Assembly (NCBI GenBank): GCA_977006965.1
Contig: OZ345372.1
Coordinates: 248,001-312,000 of the forward strand
Source: Phymatolithon calcareum
Taxonomy: Eukaryota > Rhodophyta > Florideophyceae > Hapalidiales
DNA: 64,000 bases
Direction of reading: 5' to 3'
Part shown: positions 21,985 through 31,782 of the stretch, piece after piece
Position numbering within the stretch: the stretch's first letter is position 1
How the letters are laid out: each line of letters begins with the position of its first letter
Made by a program: the position numbers and the translations under genes
Notes under the pieces: model-generated
What the model saw: only the letters and a program-made list of their open reading frames with translations
Told to the model about the DNA's origin: nothing
Databases searched by the model: none

Positions 21985-22644
21985 CGTGGCGGATGATATT
22001 GAGATCCGTTATGTCAACGTTCGCGGGGTTTGTGGTACTGAGCGTTGAGCTTAACAGGTGCGAATGGCGCGTGAGAAGAATAGACCTGCGCGAGATGAAG
22101 CCGGTAGCGAAAGAGCGCGGGGAATGAATGAATGAATGATGCAGAGCGTGCTGGAGGGTACAGTAGCAGTGCAGTGCAAGATTGCTCGCGAGCACTTCAC
22201 CATTGCATTCATTCATTGCCTTCTCTTCAGTGATTAGCGGGCGAGATGTCGTGCACTGCATGCCAAGTGCATGCATTTCATACGCCAATTCAATCTGTAC
22301 CGGGGACAGTCTGTCTTTTCCCTTGCCCCTACGTATGATACGTTACTCTCCCACTCCAATCTTATCATACAGTACAGCTGGTGACTTGTGAATGAATGAA
22401 TCGGCGTGTACTGAAGGTGCTTCGGGCCGTGTTACAAGGACCTTCATGATTGGCTAATCTGAAAATCCGCAGCCATTCCTCAGCCTGCACGTCACACCTT
22501 CTTGTTGGCGTCGCATGCCGCTAACGGCATTGAGGCCTGTCCTCCCCACCGCCAGATCATTCCATCCGCCTACAAAGCAACATCGAGTTCTAGTGGTCCA
22601 CACCATGCATGCGTATCTGTGACATGCGGCACTACAGTAGCACG
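21985..22644. promoter_or_regulatory. Divergent promoter region between HNH and F-box genes
   Basis: Both flanking genes are transcribed away from this stretch, so it must contain both promoters. It holds TACAGTA-type sites at about 22158, 22370 and 22634 and opposite-strand AATG tetranucleotide repeats (22123-22138, 22204-22217, 22391-22402). No TATA box is obvious. Confidence 0.5.
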
Positions 22645-23967
22645 ATGACCACTTCCGCACCGCCATCGTCGTCTCCCCTGCGCCAATCCGCAAACCGTCG
22701 CACAATGTCGCTAGCGCGAGCCCTGCTCCGCGTATCGAATACCCCGTCATTCTCCGCGCTGCCACCCGAGGTTCTCGAGCGCATTCTCGCGCACGCAGTT
22801 GTCACCTGCACGCCCGCCGGCGGCCTGCGCGAACGGCAATGGTTGACGGCGGGCGACCTCGCCCGCGCAGCCCCTTTAGCACTCGTGTGTCGCTCGTGGT
22901 GTCTTGCATTGCGAGCACTCGTCACCCGTTTCTCCTTCTTCGCGTTGCCGGCGGCAGCGGCGCCTTTCCGCGGTCCGCCGACGCTTCTGCTGCCGCCGCT
23001 GGCATTATGTCCCAACTTGCGCGCGCTACAACTCTTCCTGCGTCCTAAGGAGGCTGCGGTGTTTGCGCGTCAACTGGAAGTATTTCTGATGCGGGAGGAA
23101 TGTATCGTTTCTACTATGCACGTTTGCTTCGGACGCGAGTCTGTGCCGGCTCCTGCTGTCGTTTCTGACACTCTCACGGCTGTCGCGCGTGGCGCCGGTG
23201 CGCAGCTTTCCGTGCTTTCGCTCGACTGTTGCGGTGGATTGTCTACTGACGCTCTGGCGCTGGCTGCGCGACATGCGCCGAATGTTACCACGCTTGCGTT
23301 GGATTACTCGTTCGCGCGGGATTGGGAGGTGCTGGGTGATTTCGCACAACTGCGTGAACTCTCCCTGCGTAACTGCAAGCTTGATGACGTAGGGCTTGTC
23401 GTCCTGTTGCGTCGAACGCCGTGTGTGGAGACGCTTGCGCTGGGGTATCAGGGTCCGTTGCTCACGGAGCGTGGCATGCAGTCGTTGCCCCAATTGCGAT
23501 ATCTGCGTGCAGTGGAGCTGGCGCGCTGTGCTGGGCTGGGTGATACGGCTGTGGTTATGCTGGCCGATGTGTCGAGTTTGCAGCGTGTCGCGTTGCTGCA
23601 CATCGACGTCAGTCCGTGCGCGCTTGTGCGGTTGGCGCGCTCCATGGGGCCGCGCCTGCAGGCGCTCGTTGTCACAAGTGTGCGTGCAAGAGCTGGTCAT
23701 GTGGGGAGAACGGATGGCAGTAGTGGGATTGCAGATGTGGCAAGTGTCGCTAGACGGTGTTGTCCCAATTTGAAAAGTTTGCAATTCGCACCGGCGCGAA
23801 CACCACATTGGAGCGAGAGGGCGTACGTAGAGGCGCTTCGATTTGTCCCGGAACCGACCAGTCCGGTTTTGGTCAAGGTTACCCGACAGAGGCCAAGACG
23901 TATTGGCCAGTTTCTCGCCGGATTGCGCGGCAGAGCTAAGGACCTTTGTGCACGATATCGTCGGTAA
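22645..23967 (+). CDS. F-box / leucine-rich-repeat protein
   Basis: The N-terminal region contains an F-box-like helix set: FSALPPEVLERILAHAVV, an insert, then LAPLALVCRSWCLALRALV-type sequence. It is followed by leucine-rich repeats of the Cys-containing type, such as LSVLSLDCCGGLSTDALALA, VTTLALDYS, LRELSLRNCKLDDVGLVVLL, VETLALGYQ and LRAVELARCAGLGDTAVVML. F-box proteins of this architecture are substrate receptors of SCF ubiquitin ligases, the F-box contacting SKP1 and the LRR the substrate; that role is inferred from family. I take the ATG at 22645 (440 residues); ATGs at 22609 and 22705 are in the same frame. The C-terminus is basic. The gene is GC-rich, which generates several spurious antisense frames. 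The palindrome TACTGTACAGTA lies about 80 bases after the stop. Confidence 0.8.
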   Translation: MTTSAPPSSSPLRQSANRRTMSLARALLRVSNTPSFSALPPEVLERILAHAVVTCTPAGGLRERQWLTAGDLARAAPLALVCRSWCLALRALVTRFSFFALPAAAAPFRGPPTLLLPPLALCPNLRALQLFLRPKEAAVFARQLEVFLMREECIVSTMHVCFGRESVPAPAVVSDTLTAVARGAGAQLSVLSLDCCGGLSTDALALAARHAPNVTTLALDYSFARDWEVLGDFAQLRELSLRNCKLDDVGLVVLLRRTPCVETLALGYQGPLLTERGMQSLPQLRYLRAVELARCAGLGDTAVVMLADVSSLQRVALLHIDVSPCALVRLARSMGPRLQALVVTSVRARAGHVGRTDGSSGIADVASVARRCCPNLKSLQFAPARTPHWSERAYVEALRFVPEPTSPVLVKVTRQRPRRIGQFLAGLRGRAKDLCARYRR

Positions 23968-26018
23968 TCATGCATAACATATTATGTATAGGAGCCATCC
24001 ACAGGATTTTCCGGATTCGGTGCGAGCGGCCAGGTGTGGGACACATTATACTGTACAGTATTTTATTGAAGCGAATGCATATCAGCGTGAGCTGTTCGTT
24101 CCGAGTATAGCACCCGTGCTGATTAAAGTTTACGTTTCCAGTGCATAGCATCCTTCAGTAAGTGCACCCTGTATTTGGATCAAAATTACACTGAGGTGAT
24201 GGTAAGTAATACGGCTCGAAGATGTCAAGCAGGGCTACCACCCAATCCCTTGCTATTGCAATTCTAATGAAAATTGCAATCGGCAATTACCATCATTGAT
24301 TGCGGAGAGCTAATGGATTGCAAGACTTACTGTCAGGGATTTCAATCTTATTTGACTGGATCCTTTCATTCACGGCTCTCCACGGCTCCCACAACGCGGT
24401 CAACAATTACGTAATGTCAACGTGTCGCAGAACGGCTATGAACAGTTCAGAACAAAAGAAGACTTTATTACCTTTCGTGCGCTTAGCGTTGTAGAACCTC
24501 GCGAAGGTCCACGTGCTGTTCAAGAATGTCTTCACACACCAGTTAGTCGTGGTGATCCGCTATGACCGCTGGTTTCCCAAAACGAGGACCGGGCATGGCG
24601 CGACGCCTACACCGGCCACTTCTCTCCGCGCGCTCCCGAAGGAGCACTGAGGCGACCAAAACTTGTTGATATTCCTTCCGACTGCCTTCCGAAACAATGT
24701 TGTGCTCGGGTGCTGTCGTCTTTATACCATTCCGAATGTGGTCATCGGCGCAGGGGTATGAAGCGGCGCTCATCCAGAGTCAGTCAGACTGTCTCCGAAT
24801 TTGCTGTCTTGTTATGAGAAACAGGCGACAGTGTGCGAGGCGAGGCCACCTGAGACCCGTAGTTTCTTGTCTTCTCGACAGTGATTATCCCAGACCTCGA
24901 ATTTGCGACACAATGCAATGCGTAGAATGGAGTCTTGCAAAGAATGCGTTTACGCAGAATCGGAGGTCGATGATGCTCCAGCCCTTCGAAGTCTTCGGGG
25001 ACGGCCAGTTAGTGATTGAAGCCATGAAGGGAGCCAGGACAGAAAGGGCTGAAGCTCGCATGAAAGCCCATGAGCTCTACCAAGAACAGGTTCTTGGTAC
25101 TCACTAGTAAGACGTCTACGTTTGCTGGCTGTTTGTATTTGAATAAATGATTGCTCGATTGATTGATGAAGTTCATGTATTGCAGTCTGTATTGAAGAGC
25201 TGTCATTTTTGCAATCCGTATTTCGGTCTGAAGTGATGAGCTATGCTTATTGCATATTGGGCTTGAGACTGCATTTGCTGTCGTAATGTCAAGGCACAAT
25301 TTTCCTATTTTAGAAATGGTCGGACTACGTGAAATAGTTGTAAACGAAATTTGCCGCGTTACACTTGAGTTCTCAAAGTTGCGCTCATGAGGTTCCCTGT
25401 TCCCATCCTATTGTGGTGTGCGACAGTCGGTACATTATTTCGGCCTTCATCGTTAGTGTTCTGCTCTTGTGCACCTTCTTCCTTCTTATCCTCTTCTCGA
25501 TCGTACCGCAGGTCTGCAGTATCCTTGTCTTCGATGAGTGAATTCATAAAATTTTTAATTATCGACCTCCTCGACCTTCTCGACAACTTTGTGAGCGAAG
25601 TCGAAACTCTTGCTTTCGAGGTAGTCTTGGCCTTTTCGTTGCAACGACTGAGCAGATCAGCAATGTGCTTGGAATGGAAAAAACTCAGTAGCTACACAAT
25701 TCTGTCCTGAAACTCGATTCAGCGCTTGTGTGCAGTTGTCGGCCTCTTGACAGGTTCTCCCTGAGAAGGCTTACATTGCAACCGTACTATAAGACTACTA
25801 TCTACGAGTTTTTATCTTATCATAGAGCAACAATTTTATGGTTTGCCAAAGTACCTTGCATACCTCATTTCAGCTGTGCAGTGGAGAGCCGCGGCTCTCG
25901 GATAAGTAGGTTTTAAGCCTACCGCCTTATGCAGTGCGCTGAGAAGCTATAAACGGGAAGCTCTGGTCTTGGTGAATGCCGGTGGGAATCGAACCAGGAG
26001 ATGTACATAAATGCATAA
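23968..26018. other. Transition from gene island to retroelement DNA
   Basis: After the F-box 3' flank, no recognisable gene. A plus frame at 24697-25107 and a charged minus frame at 25359-25586 (KKEEGAQEQNTNDEGRNN) are unassigned. At 25984-25994 the minus strand reads GGTTCGATTCC, an RNA polymerase III B-box sequence, suggesting a second, truncated tRNA-derived element next to the nest described below. Confidence 0.3.
24049..24060. promoter_or_regulatory. Perfect palindrome TACTGTACAGTA
   Basis: Second exact copy of the 12-base palindrome, about 80 bases after the F-box gene stop codon. Its position could fit a 3'-end or boundary element as well as an operator-like site. Confidence 0.45.
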
Positions 26019-26067
26019 TAACGACGCGGGCTCTCACGGGAAGGGAAATTCGAATTAAAGATATTTT

Positions 26068-26651
26068 GTTTGTTTGTTTATTGCATGATATTCGAGCTAC
26101 ACTAAGGTACCTCACATCTAGGGGGCCTCTAAAAAGTTCACGAGCTGGGTCAATTCTGGCTACTCGCGTAACTGCTTCCCGCGAGTACTGCGGCACACCA
26201 TTACATGGCGAAATCCGTGTGCCCTTCGCGGAACGTAATTCAATTCTTGCTTGTGACAATACTCGAACCGGCGACCTCACTTTCCTTCCTGTATCATACC
26301 GAAACATGCGCACAGGTTCGCGGAGGCAGTTTTACCACTATGGAAGAAGACAGAGCGGCAACTGAGAAGGCACTAGATGACATTTTTGCTCTTCACCAAA
26401 AGCATCATCGAGAGTATGCAGAATGAAGAAAACCTGTACTGAAAGAAGAAGCGAAAATTTGAAAACTGCTATGAAGAGCTATCAAAAACAACGGAGTACA
26501 TGCTAGGGACTCAGATAGAATACCAGACATAAGAGTAGAGCCACCCTAGTGAAGGTAGCACCTGAGGAAGCCTTTCCCGTATATTCGTATGACTGTGGGG
26601 CTTTAAAAAATTGCAATGAAAAAAAGTTTTACCACTATACCACAGGTGGAG
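26068..26651 (-). mobile_element. tRNA-derived SINE, copy 1, interrupted
   Basis: In the minus orientation it starts with a tRNA-like head containing an A-box (GTGGTATAGTGGTA; at 26631-26645 on the far side of the nested insert). The body follows, with a pol III promoter B-box-like GGTTCGAGTATTG (about 26264-26274). It ends at 26068 with a TAAACAAACAAAC tail. About 285 bases long once the nested insert is removed; flanked by an 8-base duplication GATATTTT. It has no coding capacity and would have been mobilised by a LINE. A closely similar copy lies at 52662-52944. Confidence 0.8.
26342..26624 (+). mobile_element. Short poly(A)-tailed retroposon inserted in the SINE
   Basis: A 283-base segment flanked by a perfect 14-base duplication AGTTTTACCACTAT (26328-26341 and 26625-26638), which belongs to the A-box end of the SINE. 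It ends in AAAAAA on the plus strand, as expected for target-primed reverse transcription. Near its 5' end is a short frame (EEDRAATEKALDDIFALHQK) of coiled-coil character; it may be a 5'-truncated LINE or a processed mRNA piece. Confidence 0.8.
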
Positions 26652-26762
26652 GATATTTTAGGAGAGTACAGTGTTTAGTGTGACCGACAAGGAAGACGGT
26701 GAGAAGCTGCCCTGTTACTCAAATTGAGGTTTTGGGAGCTTTTAAAATAATACATGACATAT

Positions 26763-29160
26763 CACCCGGACGTTCAGGGCTTCTAAAGTAAAAACTTACA
26801 ATTTCTCCCCCTCCCCCGGCGGAGAACCGCAGCCCATCTCGTCCTGGAAATCTTAATATATTATTGCCGAATGGAACAGATCCATGTGTATTCGAGATTC
26901 TTAAATAAACACATAAGGCCTGTAGCCAATGGGTAATTCACTGTGGTACAGCTTCGAGAAAGGGATAAACATGCATCCTGCCCTCGGAGATCGTCCATCT
27001 CCATCTTTCGAGAGACGAAAAACATTATGCTTTACGAGAGATACCAGCCTTGATGTGCTTTCGCTTCTTGTGTCCGGAAGCACAATCAGGAAGAACTCAC
27101 GAAACACATCAGCGTTGCCGTAAACATTCCTCTTCGAGAAGTGGTTCAAAGTTTCTTACTTGAACACACTGAGACTTATTTCTCGATCCAATCACAGGCA
27201 CTGGAGTCCCTACACATCTTGCACTTTGTACGCCGACAATCTTGGTTTCTCCGGCCTTGGACTTCATATTATTACATACTTTTTCTTGGCAATGACATCT
27301 GGTTCGAAACACGAAAGTTCCGCCCAATTCCTTCATCATGATGCAACCTTTTGAGTCATGTCCAAAATTTCTTCGCAGATGATTATCCTTCCACAATTAA
27401 GCCTTATCTGATGAGCCGTTAATGGAGGACATCACTGTACTCTCCGGAATGCGCCATCCAGTATCATTATGAAATGAGGATGCTTTGGCTTTACTTTTCT
27501 GTTCTTGATAGTCATGGGTAAGGACGCGTGTGCCTCGAAGATTCAAGCAAGGCCAATGACAAGCAAGGTTATGCCTCCACTGGGTGGTGGAGATGTACAG
27601 TAGGGATTGATATCTCGTCGGCCTCCACTGGATTTGGGCCGCTTCCACTGTCTTATAGCGTGAATGGTGGGCATATCATGCGCGAAGGGCTTTAAGGATC
27701 TACAGAAACAGGTAATTGGCGGTTGATACGTTGCTGGGAAGGGAAATCTGTGACTTGCAACAGGCCGCGAAAACGAAGGCGCGACAAATTGCGAAGGGGA
27801 AAATAAAAACAGAGAGGGAGACACAGAGATAGAAAGAGAAGGGGAGGAGGCCCGTGAAGGTTCGCGGTGTCGTGAATAGAGTAGAGGAAACACGTTCTTT
27901 TCTGCAACAATCTAAGTTGATTCGATCCTCCAGTGTTCCAGAACATAAGCGGGGCAAACAGGGCAGACCGCCACGCCCGGCAACCAAGGTTGTCAGCTCG
28001 CAGCTTCACAGTGCGGCAATTGAAACGTGCTGACAGCCGAAGCACTTTCGGATTCCTGAGGTCGCTGAGTCGAAGGAGCGGCGATTGCTCCTGTGAGCCG
28101 ACTGTCCAATTCATAATCATAGTATTCACGTGGGTCGAGAAGCACATTGCCCTCAGGCATACTGAGCAATGCTGTACTTGCCATTTCATAGCTTTTCTAG
28201 CTTTTGGAAGTGAAAGCGATGAGTACTTTATCAAGCCCATCTCGAAAAGTTCATAATGTCGAAAATTGTTGCGACATTACCAAAGAGCTTTTGATGTCGC
28301 GAGCTATTCATTCACCTCCTTATTATTAACAATCACGCCCTATGCGGCAGTGGAGATTACAGTTTTCTTTCCTGTAAACATGCAGCTCTTGCACACCACC
28401 CCAGAATATGCTTCATGGGAGTTCAAGTGTGCAAACAATGAATGATCAAAGAGTCCAGACGCAACTAAAGTTTGCGCTTGTTGACCATGGCGGTGCTGGT
28501 CGCAGTGGAAACACTGCGGTGCGGACAACTCAAAGCGTGCTGTAAGCGAGCCGCGGCGGGAAGGGGGCAAGAGATTCGGGTGACCGTGGACCAAGCCGTT
28601 ACAGGTCGAAAGTAGGGTTTGGAAGACCAGTTGACCCATGCCACGCATCACTGCAGCCTCGAGCGAGATCTGTCCGCACAAATCTCCACGCGATCTGCTT
28701 CGATCTCAAGCTCCAGCGTGCAGTACAGTGTCTCTTGTCGTCCAGCCGGACGTACTGGCAACTGCTATGTTTCTCAAGGACTCATTCCTGGTTCAGTACA
28801 ATACGGACCTACTCTGTCAGCGTAATAAAAACACCAGACAGTGTCTTAGCTCTGGTCTATAACGAGAGCTCCCAGAGGATGCTTTGCTACAGTGCTGAGA
28901 GAAGAGCTATCGTCAACTCAAGTAGACAGAGTGCTGCGAATACTGCCCTTTGGCCAATGCCACGATTGTGCTCTGAAAAGTATATCGCTTCGACTATTCA
29001 GACTACAGCATACATTCTTGCTCGCTCATCTTCTAGTACTGAAGGGACCTGCACGGACTTTCGAGATCTGGCCTTTGAATCAAGAACCTTGCAACAATTG
29101 GTTTACACAGTTACAAAAATCCCACATTCCCATTGCTCATCCCCCTTTACAGCATGTCAA
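26763..29160. other. Unassigned, transposon-rich to gene-flanking
   Basis: Several frames of 60-180 codons occur on both strands without recognisable motifs; a minus-strand pair at 26901-27396 has Cys/His-containing text (TRCHCQEKVCNNMK) that might be a decayed transposon gene. Toward 28.7-28.8 kb TACAGT motifs return (28720), just downstream of the peptidase gene. Confidence 0.25.
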
Positions 29161-31782
29161 TTACATATTCCTCTCCAAAAAGTTGCAAAACGCGGTCTCA
29201 AAATGCAACTGCGCAGCCGGGTCGCGCAATCCATGTCGTTCCCTCGGGAACAAAACCAACGAATGCTGCTTATTCTCCCTAACAAGTACATCCACCAACG
29301 CCACAGTATGGCTCGCGTGAACGTTCTCATCCATCAGCGAGTGCACCAACATCAATCGTCCCCCCTCCTTCGGTAATCCTTCCGCATGTGCCAAAACGCT
29401 CGATAACGAGTACCCAGCCGCATTCTCATCCAACAGTCCTAGATAACGCTCCGTGTACGCCGCGTCATACCCCTCCCATCGCGTCACAGGCGCACCACAG
29501 ATGGCCACTCGAAACAGACTTCCCCATCGCGCCAATAACATTGCCGCCGCATAAGCGCCGTAACTCCACCCCGTCACGGCGACTCGGGATCGATCGACTA
29601 TACCGCGCGCGGCAAGATGTTCAATTCCCGCCACTTGATCGCGCAATTCGGCGCCGCCGAAACGTCCACGAATCGCGCTTTCGAAACGCGCCCCTCGTCG
29701 GAAGCTTCCGCGCCCGTCTATCATCACCACCGCGTACCCACGCGCAGCAAGCATTTGGCTTTTTAGTGAATTTGTCAGCCGCCGCTCGTTACGCACGAGT
29801 TGTACATGTGGACCGCCATAAACGACCAGTACAGTTTTGTGCGGTCCTTTCATCGCCGTCCCATCGCCTGATCTTGGTACATAGAATGCTCCATTCAGCA
29901 TGGTTCCGTCCTCCGACTTGAATGTGAAAAGTTCCGGTGTAGGTGTCGCCCATGGAGCCATGTTACTCGGATGTAACACAGGATTCTCCACTGAGGCCAT
30001 AAGATTCAATTCGATATCATCTAGCTTTTGCGGAGTGCCGGAATCCTTTGCAGCAAGTCCTCCGATAGAGTATACCTCAGACCGGGTATCTGAGCGAAGA
30101 CTAGAAAAGTTGAGCGCCACGCGCATGCACAACGTATCCATAGACATCGAGGTGTACGTGAAGCCAATCGGCGTTAGAAGTCTCACATTGTCCGCAGGAG
30201 GTGCACGCGTTTGCGCAAACGATGATACACAAAGATGTTTTTCTAAATGCCCGCCTTTGGTAGATGAGTAATACACCAACTCGCGTGCCTCATCCACTCC
30301 AACGATATCTTCAACCACCCAGTCGTCACCTGCGGTTACTGTGCGAGGATCCACAGGCACATCTGTCACAGGTGGGGAATTGCGGGGTGGGGAAGGCGGT
30401 CCGCCCAGAGGTTCCCCCAGTTGTGGTACTTTTGCATAATACAAATGTGCACAACCCGATATCTCTGACGTGTACAACATCGCACGACGGGATTTTAGAA
30501 AACGCAAATTGTCATTCACATTAATCCAAAAGTCGTGTGACTTTTCGCTCAACAAAACCACACCCTGTCCGTCTGCAAATGCAGGAAAAGCAACCACCTC
30601 CATACGCTTTTGTCTCCGATCAAGCAAAGTGAGCCAGAACCCACGTATGCCGTACAACAGCGTGCCCATAGTTCCCGTTCCACTTGGCAACCAGCCGGCG
30701 CGCACGACATACTCTGCCCAGGGAAATTGTTCCTGGATGGGGACTCGAGGTGTCCACATCTCGCTCTCCTCGAACTTACGTGGATTTTCTGCCGCCCATG
30801 CATCGAGTGCTTCGCGACCACCGTCCAGCGGCGGATCAGGTACTCGGAGGACGCGAGGTGTGGAGATGGCGTTGTCGTCACCTGGTCGTGGGTAGTGGTA
30901 ATACTCTGCGCCTTCGTCGAGGGCATACAACGGGAGACGCACGATGGGTACATGCTCCTGATTGACCGCGAGATACAACAACTCAAAACAACCTGTGGAT
31001 GGATTGCGCACTGGAGACCACCAGAAGGCAGAAAAGCGATCAAACTCCTCCTGCATGACGTATTCGGCAACGCCGCAAGTTCGTGGACGCGGCTCTGTAT
31101 TTCCACCCTCCCCTCCTCTGCCTCGTTCTCCATCGACATCCGAATCGCTACTGTCAGTTAGTTGCCGCTCACGGCCCGAGGTCACACAAAGGACCCAGAG
31201 GTCGCAATCGCGCACAAATGCGACAAGACGTCCGTCAGGGGAAGGTTTGGGATCCAAGATGGGCGATGTCTGAGTGCGTGTGCCAAGCGGTGGTGAGCTT
31301 CCTAGTGGGGCCGGTGGCGGGGCCGGGGATGAGAGATGCAGTCCGGAGAGTGGGGTAGAGTAAAGACAACCCGCAAAAGGGAGTAAGAGTACGTTTGAGC
31401 GAGCGTGCATGACGTAGTCGTTGAGTCCCTGCGTGACGGTTCGCATCCGTTCGCGAAGAAGCGCTAGTTCCTTTGATTGTTGCTCTCCATTCGTTTCGGT
31501 CTCCTTTTCCGCACCAGTAGTACTGTTGGATGGCGATAAGCATGGAACAACTGGGGTCCACTTTAGCGATGGCGGGCCATCGGCAGGGAGGACAGTCGGG
31601 ACAGGGACACGATAGAGCGTGGAGCGCGGAGCGTCATGTAGTGGTTGCGATGCATCGGAGCCAAGGAAGAATAATTGTGAGCCGTCGGGGGAAAACTTGT
31701 AGTCACGCGGAGTGTTGGTGCCATTCGTTGCACGACGTGAGCGAATGAGGGCGGCGATCCAACCCTGCTCGGCAGAGTCCAT
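29161..31782 (-). CDS. Prolyl dipeptidase of the DPP8/9 type (peptidase family S9B)
   Basis: An 873-residue single-exon gene. The N-terminal part is an eight-bladed beta-propeller domain with the DPP8/9-type glutamate signature YVMQEEFDRFSAFWWSP; Glu245-Glu246 would bind the substrate N-terminus. The C-terminal alpha/beta-hydrolase domain (about 640-873) has the nucleophile elbow GWSYGAY with Ser740, Asp818 in SLMDENVH and His850 in ERHGLR, a complete catalytic triad. The oxyanion loop is around VVYGGPHVQLV. Such enzymes remove X-Pro dipeptides from peptides. The absence of a signal peptide or membrane anchor and the EEFDR form favour the cytosolic DPP8/9 group over DPP4. The sequence contains low-complexity Ser/Pro/Gly inserts at 151-180 and 210-233. 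The start is the first ATG after several upstream stops. Confidence 0.9.
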   Translation of the reverse strand: MDSAEQGWIAALIRSRRATNGTNTPRDYKFSPDGSQLFFLGSDASQPLHDAPRSTLYRVPVPTVLPADGPPSLKWTPVVPCLSPSNSTTGAEKETETNGEQQSKELALLRERMRTVTQGLNDYVMHARSNVLLLPFAGCLYSTPLSGLHLSSPAPPPAPLGSSPPLGTRTQTSPILDPKPSPDGRLVAFVRDCDLWVLCVTSGRERQLTDSSDSDVDGERGRGGEGGNTEPRPRTCGVAEYVMQEEFDRFSAFWWSPVRNPSTGCFELLYLAVNQEHVPIVRLPLYALDEGAEYYHYPRPGDDNAISTPRVLRVPDPPLDGGREALDAWAAENPRKFEESEMWTPRVPIQEQFPWAEYVVRAGWLPSGTGTMGTLLYGIRGFWLTLLDRRQKRMEVVAFPAFADGQGVVLLSEKSHDFWINVNDNLRFLKSRRAMLYTSEISGCAHLYYAKVPQLGEPLGGPPSPPRNSPPVTDVPVDPRTVTAGDDWVVEDIVGVDEARELVYYSSTKGGHLEKHLCVSSFAQTRAPPADNVRLLTPIGFTYTSMSMDTLCMRVALNFSSLRSDTRSEVYSIGGLAAKDSGTPQKLDDIELNLMASVENPVLHPSNMAPWATPTPELFTFKSEDGTMLNGAFYVPRSGDGTAMKGPHKTVLVVYGGPHVQLVRNERRLTNSLKSQMLAARGYAVVMIDGRGSFRRGARFESAIRGRFGGAELRDQVAGIEHLAARGIVDRSRVAVTGWSYGAYAAAMLLARWGSLFRVAICGAPVTRWEGYDAAYTERYLGLLDENAAGYSLSSVLAHAEGLPKEGGRLMLVHSLMDENVHASHTVALVDVLVRENKQHSLVLFPRERHGLRDPAAQLHFETAFCNFLERNM

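Larger units (their letters stand above)
26019..26762 (+). mobile_element. LINE 3'-end relic, copy 3, containing two nested insertions
   Basis: The plus strand reads TRALTGREIRIKDIL at 26019-26067, the LINE C-terminus. The frame is then interrupted by a SINE flanked by GATATTTT duplications (26060-26067 and 26652-26659). It resumes at 26660 to give, after removal of the SINE, ...RIKDILGEYSV and a stop. The 3'-UTR hairpin follows at 26701-26750 with the AAAATAATA tail. This agrees with the ending of the copy at 4.2 kb (RIKEILGG, stop, hairpin). Confidence 0.75.

Noticed and set aside
22632-23808. Antisense frames of up to 260 codons over the F-box gene
   Set aside because: GC-rich coding sequence leaves antisense frames open; the sense frame has clear F-box and LRR motifs.
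26264-26274. B-box-like sequences as functional tRNA genes
   Set aside because: Acceptor and anticodon arms of a real tRNA are not present, and the sequences sit in repeated elements flanked by target duplications, so they are SINE promoters.
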